A DNA stretch of 64,000 bases from DATMER01 sp031390755 (GCA_031390755.1 JANMTS010000027.1:10104-74103), one strand, 5' to 3'; shown: positions 16,134-24,763, numbered from the stretch's first letter. The notes: generated by a model from the letters alone, not told the origin. Numbers and translations: made by a program.

Positions 16134-17132
16134 TCACCGGTCCTTCTTTCCGAGCACCAGCAGCCAGAGGAAGAACGGGCCGCCGAGCAGGGCGGTCAGC
16201 ACGCCCACCGGCAGCTCGGCCGGCGCCATGACCGTGCGCGCGGCCAGGTCGCAGCTGGCCAGGAAGACCCCGCCGCCGAGCAGGCAGGCCGGAGCCAGAA
16301 ACAGATGGTCGTGCCCGACCCAGCGCCGGATCATGTGCGGCACCATCAGGCCCACGAAGCCGATGGGGCCGGCCACCGCCACCAGGGCGCCGATCATCAG
16401 GGACGCGACTCCGAGAACCTTGATCCGCAGGCGGACCAGATCGACCCCGCGGCTCGCGGCCAGCTCCTCGCCAAGCAGCAGCAGGTTCAGATCCCAGCGC
16501 AGGGCGAGCAGGATGGCCGCGCCGCCCAGAACCCACGGCGCCGTCCACATCACCTCGCCGTAGCCGACCACGGAGAGCCCGCCCATCATCCAGCGCACCA
16601 TCCGGAACGTCTGCGTCGAGTCCGAGAGGTACTGCGTGAAGAGGATGAGCGCCGAGCACGAGAGAGAGACCGCGATCCCGGCCAGCAGAAGCGTGGCCGT
16701 GCTGCCGCGCCGTTTCCAGGCGAGGCCCACCACCAGCGCGGTCGCACTGATCGCCCCGGCGAAGCTCGCCAGGGAGACCAGCGGCATGCCCCAGAGGACG
16801 CCGGACTCCTCCAGCCTCAGCGCCAGCACGGCGCCGAGCGCCGCGCCCGTGGCGATGCCCAGCGTGTAGGGCTCGGCCAGCTCGTTGCGGAACAGCGTTT
16901 GGAACGACAGGCCGGAGACCGCCAGCCCCGCTCCGGCCAGCAGCGCCAGCAGCACCCGCGGCAGGCGGAGCTGCCAGAAGATGACCGAGGCGGTCGGATC
17001 GCCGCGCAGCACGTCGGCCAGGTCGACCCGCTGGCTCCCCACGAGCGGCGCGATCAGGAACACCGCGCCCCATAGAATGAGCAGGATGAACAGCGTCGTG
17101 CCCGGGTGTCCGGAGCGGGCCTTGCCTCTCAT
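16134..17132 (-). CDS. btuC: FecCD-type ABC permease, cobalamin uptake
   Basis: A 332-residue inner-membrane permease with about ten hydrophobic segments. Family stretches include RLPRVLLALLAGAGLAVSG and VAVAGPIGFVGLMVPHMIRR. It is last in the operon TonB receptor, binding protein, ATPase, permease, and its ATG overlaps the ATPase stop (ATGA). Because the operon sits under a cobalamin riboswitch, vitamin B12 is the likely substrate rather than a siderophore, although the family itself cannot distinguish them. Confidence 0.88.
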   Translation of the reverse strand: MRGKARSGHPGTTLFILLILWGAVFLIAPLVGSQRVDLADVLRGDPTASVIFWQLRLPRVLLALLAGAGLAVSGLSFQTLFRNELAEPYTLGIATGAALGAVLALRLEESGVLWGMPLVSLASFAGAISATALVVGLAWKRRGSTATLLLAGIAVSLSCSALILFTQYLSDSTQTFRMVRWMMGGLSVVGYGEVMWTAPWVLGGAAILLALRWDLNLLLLGEELAASRGVDLVRLRIKVLGVASLMIGALVAVAGPIGFVGLMVPHMIRRWVGHDHLFLAPACLLGGGVFLASCDLAARTVMAPAELPVGVLTALLGGPFFLWLLVLGKKDR

Positions 17133-17926
17133 CCGCCACCCAGTTGCAGCAGAGTGACCGGCCGTTCGCCGCCGCGGACGATCTCGAATCGCGCCTGGAA
17201 CAGATCTTCCAGAAGGCCGGGCTCCAGGATCCGCGCCGGGGTGTCGCAGGCGAGCACCCGGCCGGCCGACAGCGCGAGCAGCCGGTCGCCCAGAAGCGAG
17301 GCGAGGTTCAGGTCGTGCGTGGCGAGCAGGACGGTGCGGCCGGACTCGGAGGCCAGCCGAAGCAGGAGATCGGCGAGGTCGCGCTGATGCCGGGCGTCGA
17401 GATGGATGGTCGGCTCGTCGAGGACGAGCAGCTCGGACTCCTGGGCCAGCGCCGCAGCGATGAACGCGGCCTGGCGCTCGCCGCCGGACAGCTCGTCCAC
17501 AGGCCGGCGGCGGAGGGCCTCGATCCCCACCCGGGCGAGCGCGGCGTCGACCGCGGCGAAGTCCTCCTGCCGCGGCGCGATCTGGAACGCCGAGAGATGC
17601 GGATAGCGGCCGAGGAGCACGACCTCCTCCACCGAGAGAGGAACCCGCGCCGGCCGGATCTGCGGCACGTAGGCGATCCGCCTCGCCAGCGCCCGGCGGG
17701 TCAGTGTGGCGAACGGCCTTCCCTCGAAGCGCATCTCGCCCGCGGTGGGCCGGAGCAGCCCGGTCAGGCAGCGCAGCAGCGTGGTCTTGCCCGCGCCGTT
17801 GGGCCCGACCACGGCCAGGCACTCGCCGCGCACGACGTCGAGATCCAGCGGACCGAGGATCTGCCGGCCGTCCGGGTTCCAGGCGAGCCCGTGCGCCGAG
17901 AGGATCGGCTCCCCGGTCCGAGTCAT
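17129..17926 (-). CDS. btuD: ABC transporter ATPase, cobalamin uptake
   Basis: A 265-residue ATPase with Walker A GPNGAGKTT, signature LSGGERQ, Walker B LLVLDEP and the switch histidine in ATHDLN. It is of the FepC/BtuD group. The ATG overlaps the stop of the binding-protein gene, and its own stop overlaps the permease start, so the three are coupled. It powers import across the inner membrane. Confidence 0.9.
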   Translation of the reverse strand: MTRTGEPILSAHGLAWNPDGRQILGPLDLDVVRGECLAVVGPNGAGKTTLLRCLTGLLRPTAGEMRFEGRPFATLTRRALARRIAYVPQIRPARVPLSVEEVVLLGRYPHLSAFQIAPRQEDFAAVDAALARVGIEALRRRPVDELSGGERQAAFIAAALAQESELLVLDEPTIHLDARHQRDLADLLLRLASESGRTVLLATHDLNLASLLGDRLLALSAGRVLACDTPARILEPGLLEDLFQARFEIVRGGERPVTLLQLGGG

Positions 17927-18861
17927 CCGCCCGGCGCTCCTGCGAGGGCCTTGCGCAGCTCTCCGTAGAGCTGCGGCAGGCGGGGGCCGGGGATGCCGGT
18001 CCAGTCCCCGGCGAGGATCACGACCCTCCCCGCCCGGACCGCCGGAACGTTGGCGAGCTGGTCCCAGTCGCGGACCAGGCTGCGGGCCGCCTCCGGAGAG
18101 ACCGCCTCGCCGCGCAGCTCCACGATGAAGTCCGGAGCGCGCGCCACGACCTCTTCCAGGCTCACCTTGGGATAGCGGACCGGCGCATCGGCGAAGACGT
18201 TCACCGCGCCCATCCGGTCGAGCAGCTCCTGGTAGAAGGTGTCGGGGCCCGCGACGAGCACGTCCGCGAGCCGCCCCTCCTGCCGGCCGACCGAGAGCAG
18301 GACCCGCGGCCGGTTGGGAAGCGCCTGCGGAGCGAGCCCCGCGCGCCACTCGGCGGCGAGCCGGTCGCCCTCCCGCGGCACGCCGCAGCGCTCGGCCACG
18401 GTATGGAAGGAGCGCTCGACATCCGCCAGGGTTTCGTTCGGGAGGGTGAGCGTCTCGATCCCCAGCGGCGCCAGCTTGACCGCGAGGTCGCGCTCGCTGG
18501 GAAGGAGGACCGCCAGGTCCGGATGGAGCGCGACGATGCGCTCCAGGTTGGCGTCGAAGAGACCGCCGAGACGGGGCTTGCGCGCCGCCTCGGCAGGCCA
18601 GTTGCTGTAGCTGCCCACCCCCACCACCCGGTCCCCGAGGCCCAGCGCGAACAGCGTCTCCGAAACGTTCGGGGCGAGAGCCACGATCCGTTGCGGAGCC
18701 GCCGGACCTTTGGGAGACTTAGGCCCCTCTCCCCCGCAAGCCACCAGGGCCAGCAGGAGGAAAGCGGCCGCCGCAAGTCTCCCCCTCGCCCGGGGAGGGG
18801 GACTCGGGCGGACCGGGAGAGGGGGCCGGGGGGTGAGGGTCAAGCTCAAAAATCCAATCAA
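17923..18861 (-). CDS. btuF: Cobalamin-binding lipoprotein, BtuF-like
   Basis: A 312-residue periplasmic binding lipoprotein with lipobox LVAC (lipidated C42) and the class III binding-protein fold (PQRIVALAPNVSETLFALG, VVGVGSYSNWP). The only in-frame starts are TTG codons (18861, 18849, 18843). The first overlaps the TonB-receptor stop. Residues about 9-28 (rich in Pro and Arg) are encoded by a palindromic GC-rich repeat that also occurs elsewhere in the window, so the N-terminus looks repeat-derived, ahead of the true signal helix. Confidence 0.85.
   Translation of the reverse strand: MIGFLSLTLTPRPPLPVRPSPPPRARGRLAAAAFLLLALVACGGEGPKSPKGPAAPQRIVALAPNVSETLFALGLGDRVVGVGSYSNWPAEAARKPRLGGLFDANLERIVALHPDLAVLLPSERDLAVKLAPLGIETLTLPNETLADVERSFHTVAERCGVPREGDRLAAEWRAGLAPQALPNRPRVLLSVGRQEGRLADVLVAGPDTFYQELLDRMGAVNVFADAPVRYPKVSLEEVVARAPDFIVELRGEAVSPEAARSLVRDWDQLANVPAVRAGRVVILAGDWTGIPGPRLPQLYGELRKALAGAPGG
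18779..18842. repeat. GC-rich palindromic (REP-like) repeat
   Basis: A C-rich/G-rich imperfect palindrome (CCCCCTCGCCCGGGGAGGGGG followed by GAGAGGGGGCCGGGG, broken here for length). Related sequences lie at about 24715-24757 and 39393-39445. This copy falls inside the btuF reading frame before the lipoprotein signal. It belongs to the type of interspersed palindrome common in high-GC bacteria. Confidence 0.55.
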
Positions 18862-20708
18862 AACTCCAATACCACGCCGCCGATCAGCGTCCGTCCCGGA
18901 GCCGGATACCCGAGCACCTCCTGGTACTCCTCATCCGCGACGTTCTCCAGCCGCGCATAGGGAGAGAGCCAGGAGAGCGCCTTCCAGCGAGCCGCCAGAT
19001 CGACCTTTAGATAGTCGGGGTTGTCCGTCCGCCCGAAGGTGAACGGATCCACATCCGGACGCTCGCCCACGTACCGGCCTTCCACGTTGAACGACCAGCC
19101 GCCCGGCCGGACCGAGAGCACCAGGTTCGAGCTCTTCTCGGGACGGCGCAGCAGCGCCAGACCGGTGGTCCGGTCCTCCGCCTCCAGCCAGGTCGCGTTC
19201 CAGCGGGCATCCACGATCCCGAGCCGGAAGCCCACCTCACCCTCCACGCCGCGGCTGCGGGCGCGGCCCACGTTCACGTTGCGGAAGGAGACGAAGTCGT
19301 AGTCGATCAGGTTGCGCTGCCGGTTCTCGAAACCGGTCAGGGCGACGCGCCAGCCGCCGGCCTCGCGCTCGATCCCCACCTCGAAGCTCTCGCTGTCCTC
19401 GGGCAGAAGATCCGGATTGCCCGAGAACGGGAAGTACAGCTCGCCGAGCGACGGCGCCCGGAAGGCCTCGCCGTAGCTCGCCCGAATCCGCACGCCCGCG
19501 CCGGCATCCAGCACCACCCCGGAGCGCAGGCTCGTCTCGCCGCCGTAGGCGCTGTTGTCGTCCCGCCGCACCCCGAAATCGAGGCGGACCGGGCCTCGTC
19601 CCCAACTCCCCTGCCCGAACACGGCCCAGGTGCGCTGGTCCGCGCCGTCCAGGTTCGAGCCGAAGCTGGAGATGTTCGTCACTTCCAGGCGCTCCGTCTC
19701 CGAGCCGAAGGCGATCCAGAGATCCTTGCTGTGCTGCCACGTGGCCACCGCCCGGCCGCGCAGCCCCTCCGACTCCGTGTCCGAAGAGGTGAAGCCGTAC
19801 GGATCGTCCGGATCGCGGAGCGCCGAGTCGAACTGTGTCTGGGAGAGCTGCGCCTCGATTTCCCAGGTGCCCCGCCAGGTGCCCAGGTCGGCGCGGAAGG
19901 GGATGGCCACCTCGCGCTCCTCCCAGGAGATGTCGCCCGTCGGATTCGGCAGGCCGCCGTTGAGCGGGATGCCGGTCTTGGAGTCGTTCGCCCGCGCGAG
20001 GAGGCCGATGCTCATCCCCGGCTTCACCGTCCACAGGCCGCGCGCCACCAGCTCCTCGCTGTCGTAGAAGCTATTGTCGAGCTCGCCGTCGCCGCGCCGC
20101 AGGCTGCCGGTGACGTCCAGGCGCAGCCGGCCCACGTCCGCTCCGGCCGCGAGACCGCCGCGGGAGTAGCCGTCCTCGCCGGCCTCGGCCGTGAACCGGC
20201 CGCCCTGCTTCGCGCCCGTGAACACCTGCACGACGCCGCCCAGGGCGGAGCTGCCGTAGAGCGCGCTGAACGGTCCGCGGGCGACCTCGATGCGCTCCAC
20301 GCCGTCGAGCTGGACGAACTGCCAGTTGACCGCGCCGAAGTAGGGGTCGTTCAGCGGGATGCCGTTCCAGAGCAGAAGCGTCTGGTCGGACTCGGCGCCG
20401 CGGACGAACAGCGAGGTCTGCTGGCCGGGAGGGCCGGCCTGCGGGATCGTGAGACCCGGAATGGTCGAGATGGCCTCGGAGAGCGTGTCCGCCTGGCGGG
20501 CCTCGATCTCGTCCTTGTCGATGACGGTGACGGAGGCCGGCACTTCGGCGCGGTCCGCGGCGTCGAGGGACGCGGAGACGACGACAGACTCCTCGAACTG
20601 AGGAAGGGTTGAGGACGTGGGCGACGGTGGGGTGGACCCGGTGCTCTGAGCGAGTACCGGGAATCCGCCCCCGAGGATTCCGGCCAGCAGAAGAAGGCTG
20701 AGGCGCAT
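18858..20708 (-). CDS. btuB: TonB-dependent receptor, probably for cobalamin
   Basis: A 616-residue outer-membrane receptor from the ATG at 20708 (AGGAG upstream); an in-frame ATG at 20729 is less likely. Signal peptide, TonB box (ESVVVSAS at about 40), plug domain with VTVIDKDEIEARQADTLSEA and VERIEVARGPFSALYGSSA, then a 22-strand barrel ending in phenylalanine (VVLEF). BtuB-size. The cobalamin riboswitch in its leader and the downstream BtuFDC genes support a B12 role. Confidence 0.9.
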   Translation of the reverse strand: MRLSLLLLAGILGGGFPVLAQSTGSTPPSPTSSTLPQFEESVVVSASLDAADRAEVPASVTVIDKDEIEARQADTLSEAISTIPGLTIPQAGPPGQQTSLFVRGAESDQTLLLWNGIPLNDPYFGAVNWQFVQLDGVERIEVARGPFSALYGSSALGGVVQVFTGAKQGGRFTAEAGEDGYSRGGLAAGADVGRLRLDVTGSLRRGDGELDNSFYDSEELVARGLWTVKPGMSIGLLARANDSKTGIPLNGGLPNPTGDISWEEREVAIPFRADLGTWRGTWEIEAQLSQTQFDSALRDPDDPYGFTSSDTESEGLRGRAVATWQHSKDLWIAFGSETERLEVTNISSFGSNLDGADQRTWAVFGQGSWGRGPVRLDFGVRRDDNSAYGGETSLRSGVVLDAGAGVRIRASYGEAFRAPSLGELYFPFSGNPDLLPEDSESFEVGIEREAGGWRVALTGFENRQRNLIDYDFVSFRNVNVGRARSRGVEGEVGFRLGIVDARWNATWLEAEDRTTGLALLRRPEKSSNLVLSVRPGGWSFNVEGRYVGERPDVDPFTFGRTDNPDYLKVDLAARWKALSWLSPYARLENVADEEYQEVLGYPAPGRTLIGGVVLEF

Positions 20709-20807
20709 GATGGCTCCTGGAAATAGCAACGCCCCATCGGGGAGATGGGGCGGACGGAGCGCGGACGCGCCACGGCCTGCCCCGCGCCCCGCGGGTGGCG
20801 TCGGACG

Positions 20808-20978
20808 GTTCGGCAGGTCTCCTGGCTTCCGGATCTACCTACTCCCGGGCCTTCCCACAAGGGCAACCGGCAGCTCTTCGCTGGCGATCCACCCATGCAG
20901 TGGCGTGTTCCGGTTTCGTTCCCGGTTACAGTGGCGGGGGCCGCGCCGGAGTCTCACCGGCTTCCCTTTCAAGACGAA
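20808..20978 (-). promoter_or_regulatory. Cobalamin riboswitch
   Basis: On the minus strand the leader contains, in order, AAAGGGAAGCCGGTG, the B12 box GCCACTG, a second CCACTG, GGGAAGG and the closing GGAAGCCAGGAGACCTGCC: the conserved core of the cobalamin aptamer. It ends about 100 bases before the receptor start, so binding would repress the whole uptake operon. The rest of the 20709-21096 gap shows no gene. Confidence 0.95.
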
Positions 20979-21096
20979 GCGCTCCTTCCGGAGCCCTTCT
21001 GTCACCGCACCGTCGGGTCTGTCAAAAAGGGCCTCTCCACGGCGGAGAGACCCGGAACGGTCAAAGCCTATCGCGAATCGCGACCGGCCGCTGGCT

Positions 21097-21588
21097 CTAC
21101 TGGTTGGAGGGACCGATCATGCGCGCGGGGATGCCCTGCGTCTGCTCGGGCGGAACGCCCTGCTTGATCGTGTAGTCCTGCTCCGCCTGGCGCTGGTCAT
21201 AGAGATTCTTCAGCGCCTCGGCCGTGGCGTCGTTGCCGCCCTGGTTGTTCTGCCCGCCCTGGTTGTTCTGGCCACCCTGCTGATCGGCGGCCGGATCGGT
21301 CGCGTCGTTGGCGGACCAGCCGAGGAGGATCGTGTTCTTCTGGATCACCTTGCCGTAGCCGGAAACCTCGGCGTCGGAGCGCACGCTCTCGATGTCCGCC
21401 TTGCGCACGCCGACCCAGTTGCCGACCTCGGTCATCAGCAGCACCAGCCGCTTGTCGAAGGCAGCTTCCTGAGGCTGATAGGCGGTCTCCATCACGTTGC
21501 CGTTCGTGAGAGTCACCGTATAGACCTCCGCGGCGGCAGGCAGCGCCGAGAGTGCGAGCAGGGACATCAGAACCAGAGATCTGCGCAT
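21097..21588 (-). CDS. Exported protein of unknown function with a Gln/Asn/Gly repeat
   Basis: A 163-residue protein from the ATG at 21588, which has AGGAGG upstream. The signal peptide MRRSLVLMSLLALSALPAAA is clear. The mature part begins EVYTVTLTNGNVMETAYQPQ (an Sm- or FlgT-like beta motif often seen in secreted proteins of this type) and contains three short QGG/QNN repeats near residue 105-120. I do not recognise the family. It lies just upstream of the cobalamin operon but is probably a separate unit. Confidence 0.75.
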   Translation of the reverse strand: MRRSLVLMSLLALSALPAAAEVYTVTLTNGNVMETAYQPQEAAFDKRLVLLMTEVGNWVGVRKADIESVRSDAEVSGYGKVIQKNTILLGWSANDATDPAADQQGGQNNQGGQNNQGGNDATAEALKNLYDQRQAEQDYTIKQGVPPEQTQGIPARMIGPSNQ

Positions 21589-21628
21589 GGAGGCCTCCTG
21601 CGGTGAGTGCCGCATCGTAAAGCTCGTA

Positions 21629-22294
21629 TCAGTGTAACACGCAGAGCTGCTCCTGGAGCTGAGTCCGGAACAGAGTGGCGCCGCCGTTTGCCGGATGGCG
21701 GACCGCCGGAGCCTCGATCCCCAGCGCCGCCAGCCCGGCCTGGGCCGTCCGCCCCACCGCCACGATCCGGGCGGGCGCCGTCGCTTCGAGGAGCGCTTCG
21801 AGCAGGTCGAGGTTCTCCCGCACGAGGTTTTTCTCTGGAAGCCGGTTGGTGAGCGGCCCCGCCGGGCGCCAGGGATGCCAGGGGAACGTGTTCCAGAGCA
21901 GCACCCCGGACGGCTCGCCGCCGAGCGCACCCCACACGATGCTCCCCGAAGGCTCCAGCCAGAGCGCCGGATTCGTGCTCGTCGGCCGGAACCGACTCCC
22001 GCCCTCGGTCGTCCCCGTCCCTGTCCAGGGGAGCCGGCGATCCGCGGGTCCGCAGAGCTGGCGCTCGCTGGTGAACGCGATGCCCGAGAAGCGCCCGCCG
22101 CGAAACCCGAGCGCCTCGCCGAGCAGGATCAGCCGCGGCCGGCCCACATGCTCCAGGTACATCTCCAGGTTCCGCCGCCGCTGCCGGGAGCCGCCCGGGC
22201 GGTCCAGCTCGGGCACCTCGTCCCGATAGGGATTGCAGACATCGGTGCAAACCCCTCGGGGGCCCTGGTACAGCCGCCGGAGGAGAGTCTTCAA
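21629..22294 (-). CDS. Uracil-DNA glycosylase superfamily protein
   Basis: A 221-residue protein. The motifs LGEALGFRGGRFSGIAFTSER and the C-terminal RHPANGG correspond to motifs 1 and 3 of the uracil-DNA glycosylase fold; WNTFPWHP lies between. The first motif differs from canonical UDG families, so the substrate (uracil or another base lesion) is open. Its ATG overlaps the stop of the thioredoxin gene (ATGA). Confidence 0.8.
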   Translation of the reverse strand: MKTLLRRLYQGPRGVCTDVCNPYRDEVPELDRPGGSRQRRRNLEMYLEHVGRPRLILLGEALGFRGGRFSGIAFTSERQLCGPADRRLPWTGTGTTEGGSRFRPTSTNPALWLEPSGSIVWGALGGEPSGVLLWNTFPWHPWRPAGPLTNRLPEKNLVRENLDLLEALLEATAPARIVAVGRTAQAGLAALGIEAPAVRHPANGGATLFRTQLQEQLCVLH

Positions 22295-22737
22295 GTGCCG
22301 AGCGCCTGCTGCACGAAGCTCTCGATGGCCGGTCCCGGCCGCGCTCCGCTGGTCCGAGCCACTTCGCGTCCGGCCTGGAAGACCGCCATTGTGGGGATGG
22401 AGCTGATCCTATGCTTCGCGCCGACGTTCGGATCGGCGTCGGTGTTGACCTTGACCACCAGGAAACGGCCAGCGTTGCGCTTCGCCACCTCGGCGAGGGC
22501 CGGTGCCACCGCCCGGCACGGGCCGCACCAGGGCGCCCAGAAGTCCACCAGCATCGGCAGCGCGGAATCCCGGATCAACTCGTCCAGCTCACTCTGTTGG
22601 TCCACCGCGACCGGCTCAGCGATCGGGGCCAACGCCGCCGTGCAGGATCCGCAACGCGCCTGATCGTCCAACTTCGAGTACCGCACCCGGTTCTTCCTGC
22701 CGCACGAGGGGCAGGTGCGAATGATTCCTTGACTCAT
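22291..22737 (-). CDS. trxC: Thioredoxin 2 (zinc-ribbon thioredoxin)
   Basis: A 148-residue cytoplasmic thiol-disulfide reductase. An N-terminal zinc ribbon (C9/C12 in CPSC and C29/C32 in CGSC) precedes the thioredoxin fold with active site WCGPC (C71, C74). This is the TrxC layout, often induced by oxidative stress. It is coupled to the downstream glycosylase gene. Its Shine-Dalgarno sequence is buried in a perfect 10-bp hairpin (22748-22780). Confidence 0.93.
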   Translation of the reverse strand: MSQGIIRTCPSCGRKNRVRYSKLDDQARCGSCTAALAPIAEPVAVDQQSELDELIRDSALPMLVDFWAPWCGPCRAVAPALAEVAKRNAGRFLVVKVNTDADPNVGAKHRISSIPTMAVFQAGREVARTSGARPGPAIESFVQQALGT

Positions 22738-22747
22738 CGTCTTTCTT

Positions 22748-22780
22748 CCTCCTCCCTGGCACAGAAAACAAGGGAGGAGG
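22748..22780 (-). promoter_or_regulatory. Hairpin covering the trxC ribosome-binding site
   Basis: On the minus strand CCTCCTCCCT and AGGGAGGAGG form a perfect 10-bp stem with a 13-base loop. The 3' arm contains the GGAGG that serves trxC, 10 bases before its ATG. The hairpin could either control trxC translation or be the remains of a terminator for the upstream toxin-antitoxin pair; no T run follows it. Confidence 0.6.
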
Positions 22781-22808
22781 GGTGGGGATTCCTGGCAGGT
22801 ATCCTCAG

Positions 22809-23144
22809 CTAGCTCTCCAGTATCGATCCCTTACGACCACCTCGGCCGAGACGAGCCTTTTTACCAGTTTCTTCCATTTCAGTAAGTTGGCCCGTCACAT
22901 ACTTGTGGACGATGCTTGCAATCAACATCTGGTAAGGAACACCTTCTTGAAGCGCGCGAACCTGGATGTCGCTCAAGTCGCCTGCCGACAGCTGGATGTC
23001 TACACGCTTGTCCGTCGTGGCTGTCGCGCGGGCAGCAGCCTTGAAGCGAGCCAACTCGCTCTTTGTCGCTACGGTCTTCAGCGTGCCTTCCTCGAAGTCC
23101 TCCAGAAGCTCAAGCTCTTGCGGGTCCAGCTTTGTCATCGCCAT
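22809..23144 (-). CDS. CopG/ribbon-helix-helix-type antitoxin
   Basis: A 111-residue protein. The segment KRVDIQLSAGDLSDIQVRA, then EGVPYQMLIASIVHKYVTG, is a ribbon-helix-helix DNA-binding motif seen in CopG-type antitoxins that pair with BrnT-like toxins; the N-terminal 50 residues are charged. It follows the toxin gene by 6 bases, so the pair is an operon with toxin first, as in BrnTA. Confidence 0.8.
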   Translation of the reverse strand: MAMTKLDPQELELLEDFEEGTLKTVATKSELARFKAAARATATTDKRVDIQLSAGDLSDIQVRALQEGVPYQMLIASIVHKYVTGQLTEMEETGKKARLGRGGRKGSILES

Positions 23145-23150
23145 CGTCCT

Positions 23151-23417
23151 TCACAGGTAGTCGCGTAAAGCCTTGCGACTTGGGATGATCGTCTTCAAAA
23201 AGAAGTACTCGGTTTCTTCCACAAACGGGACCAGATGCACGTAGCCATCGAAGGCGACGACCAATACCCGTTGTCGGGGATACTTGGCCGGATTCGGATG
23301 CTCCAGCACATCCAGGAGGCCGTCGGACTCGATGGCGACAACCACGCGTTCAAACGAAAGCCCTCTTTCAGCTTTGAGCTGGTCGTTCTTCTCAGCGTTC
23401 CACCGGTAGGGCTTCAT
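23151..23417 (-). CDS. BrnT-like toxin
   Basis: An 88-residue protein with the compact BrnT/RelE-like pattern: YRWNAEKNDQLKAERGLSFE at the N-terminus, a middle RVLVVAFDGYVHLVPFVEE, and a basic end IPSRKALRDYL. Such toxins are small ribonucleases. The partner antitoxin is immediately downstream. Confidence 0.8.
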   Translation of the reverse strand: MKPYRWNAEKNDQLKAERGLSFERVVVAIESDGLLDVLEHPNPAKYPRQRVLVVAFDGYVHLVPFVEETEYFFLKTIIPSRKALRDYL

Positions 23418-23697
23418 GCGAAGATTTTACGCCAACGCATGCCTTGGGTGCCCCTGACAACGAGATTGTCGAGCCTCGAAGCGTTGGCATCCTGATCGAC
23501 CGGCCGCCCGGATGAGATTCTACACCCAGCACTCTGCGGCTTACCGCTGGGCAAACGCTCCCTGACCCGGCCGGCATTTCCCCTCGGGGCGTGAGGTCTC
23601 TTACAATCACTCTCAGGCCGGAGCCCGTCCCCTGGACGGACCATCCTGAAGTCGGACGATCTCCAGCAGCCTCAAGAAGAGAGAAGAGGAGCCAGCC

Positions 23698-24687
23698 TTG
23701 CCCAAGCCTGAGTCAAACGGCGCCGTGCGGCGCTTCGTCGATCATCACTATCGCCACTTCAATGCCGTCGCCTTGCGGCGCGCGGCGGCGGACTACGAAC
23801 GGCATCTCGACCAGGGCGGCATCATGCTGATGACCCTGGCCGGCGCCATGTCGACCGCCGAGATCGGACTGTCCCTCGCGGAGATGATCCGCCAGGACAA
23901 GGTCCAGGCGATCAGCTGCACCGGGGCGAACCTCGAGGAAGACGTGTTCAACCTGGTGGCCCACGATCATTACGTCATGATCCCCAACTACCGGGATCTG
24001 ACGCCAGAGGACGAGCGCAAGCTCCTCGACCGGCACCTCAACCGGGTCACGGACACCTGCATCCCGGAAGAAGAGGCCATGCGCCGCATCGAGCGGGCCG
24101 TGCTCGAGGAGTGGCAGGCGGCGGACCAGAAGGGGGAGCGGCTCTTCCCGCACGAGTTCCTCTACCGGGTTCTCCTCTCGGGCAAGCTGGACTCGGAATT
24201 CCAGATCGATCCGAAGGACTCCTGGCTCCTCGCGGCGGCCCAGAAGAACCTGCCGATGGTGGTTCCCGGCTGGGAGGATGCGACCCTGGGCAACATGTAC
24301 GCGGGGCACGTGCTCAAGGGCAACATCAAGAACGTGCATACCGTCCGCTCGGGCATCGAGTACATGACCATGCTCGCGCAGTGGTACCGCAAGGAGAGCG
24401 CCGAGCATTCCATCGGCTTCTTCCAGATCGGCGGCGGGATCGCCGGCGACTTCCCGATCTGCGTGGTCCCGATGCTCTACCAGGACATGCAGGTCCACGA
24501 CATCCCCTTCTGGGGCTACTTCTGCCAGATCAGCGACTCGACCACCAGCTACGGCTCCTACTCGGGAGCCGTGCCCAACGAGAAGATCACCTGGGGCAAG
24601 CTGGACGTCGACACGCCCAAGCACGTCATCGAGAGCGACGCCTCGATCGTGGCGCCGCTGATCTTCGGTTACCTTCTGGGCTGGTAG
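23698..24687 (+). CDS. Deoxyhypusine synthase-like protein
   Basis: A 329-residue protein of the deoxyhypusine/homospermidine synthase fold: GGIMLMTLAGAMSTAEIG, ISCTGANLEEDVFNL and ESDASIVAPLIFGY. The lysine that carries the aminobutyl intermediate in deoxyhypusine synthase is kept (K301 in WGKL). Bacteria lack eIF5A, so the bacterial homologues are believed to act on polyamines (spermidine/putrescine). Starts with TTG preceded by GAGGAG. Stands alone, followed by repeats. Confidence 0.88.
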   Translation: MPKPESNGAVRRFVDHHYRHFNAVALRRAAADYERHLDQGGIMLMTLAGAMSTAEIGLSLAEMIRQDKVQAISCTGANLEEDVFNLVAHDHYVMIPNYRDLTPEDERKLLDRHLNRVTDTCIPEEEAMRRIERAVLEEWQAADQKGERLFPHEFLYRVLLSGKLDSEFQIDPKDSWLLAAAQKNLPMVVPGWEDATLGNMYAGHVLKGNIKNVHTVRSGIEYMTMLAQWYRKESAEHSIGFFQIGGGIAGDFPICVVPMLYQDMQVHDIPFWGYFCQISDSTTSYGSYSGAVPNEKITWGKLDVDTPKHVIESDASIVAPLIFGYLLGW

Positions 24688-24714
24688 GGCCCACGCAACA
24701 CAGACCAACCCGCG

Positions 24715-24757
24715 CCCTCTCCTGCGAAGCCGGGGAGGGACGGGGAGGGGCCGCCGC
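24715..24757. repeat. GC-rich palindromic (REP-like) repeat
   Basis: Short C-rich then G-rich imperfect palindrome directly after the deoxyhypusine-synthase-like gene, related to the copies at 18779-18842 and 39393-39445. May act as a terminator-like 3' structure. Confidence 0.45.
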
Positions 24758-24763
24758 CCTTCA

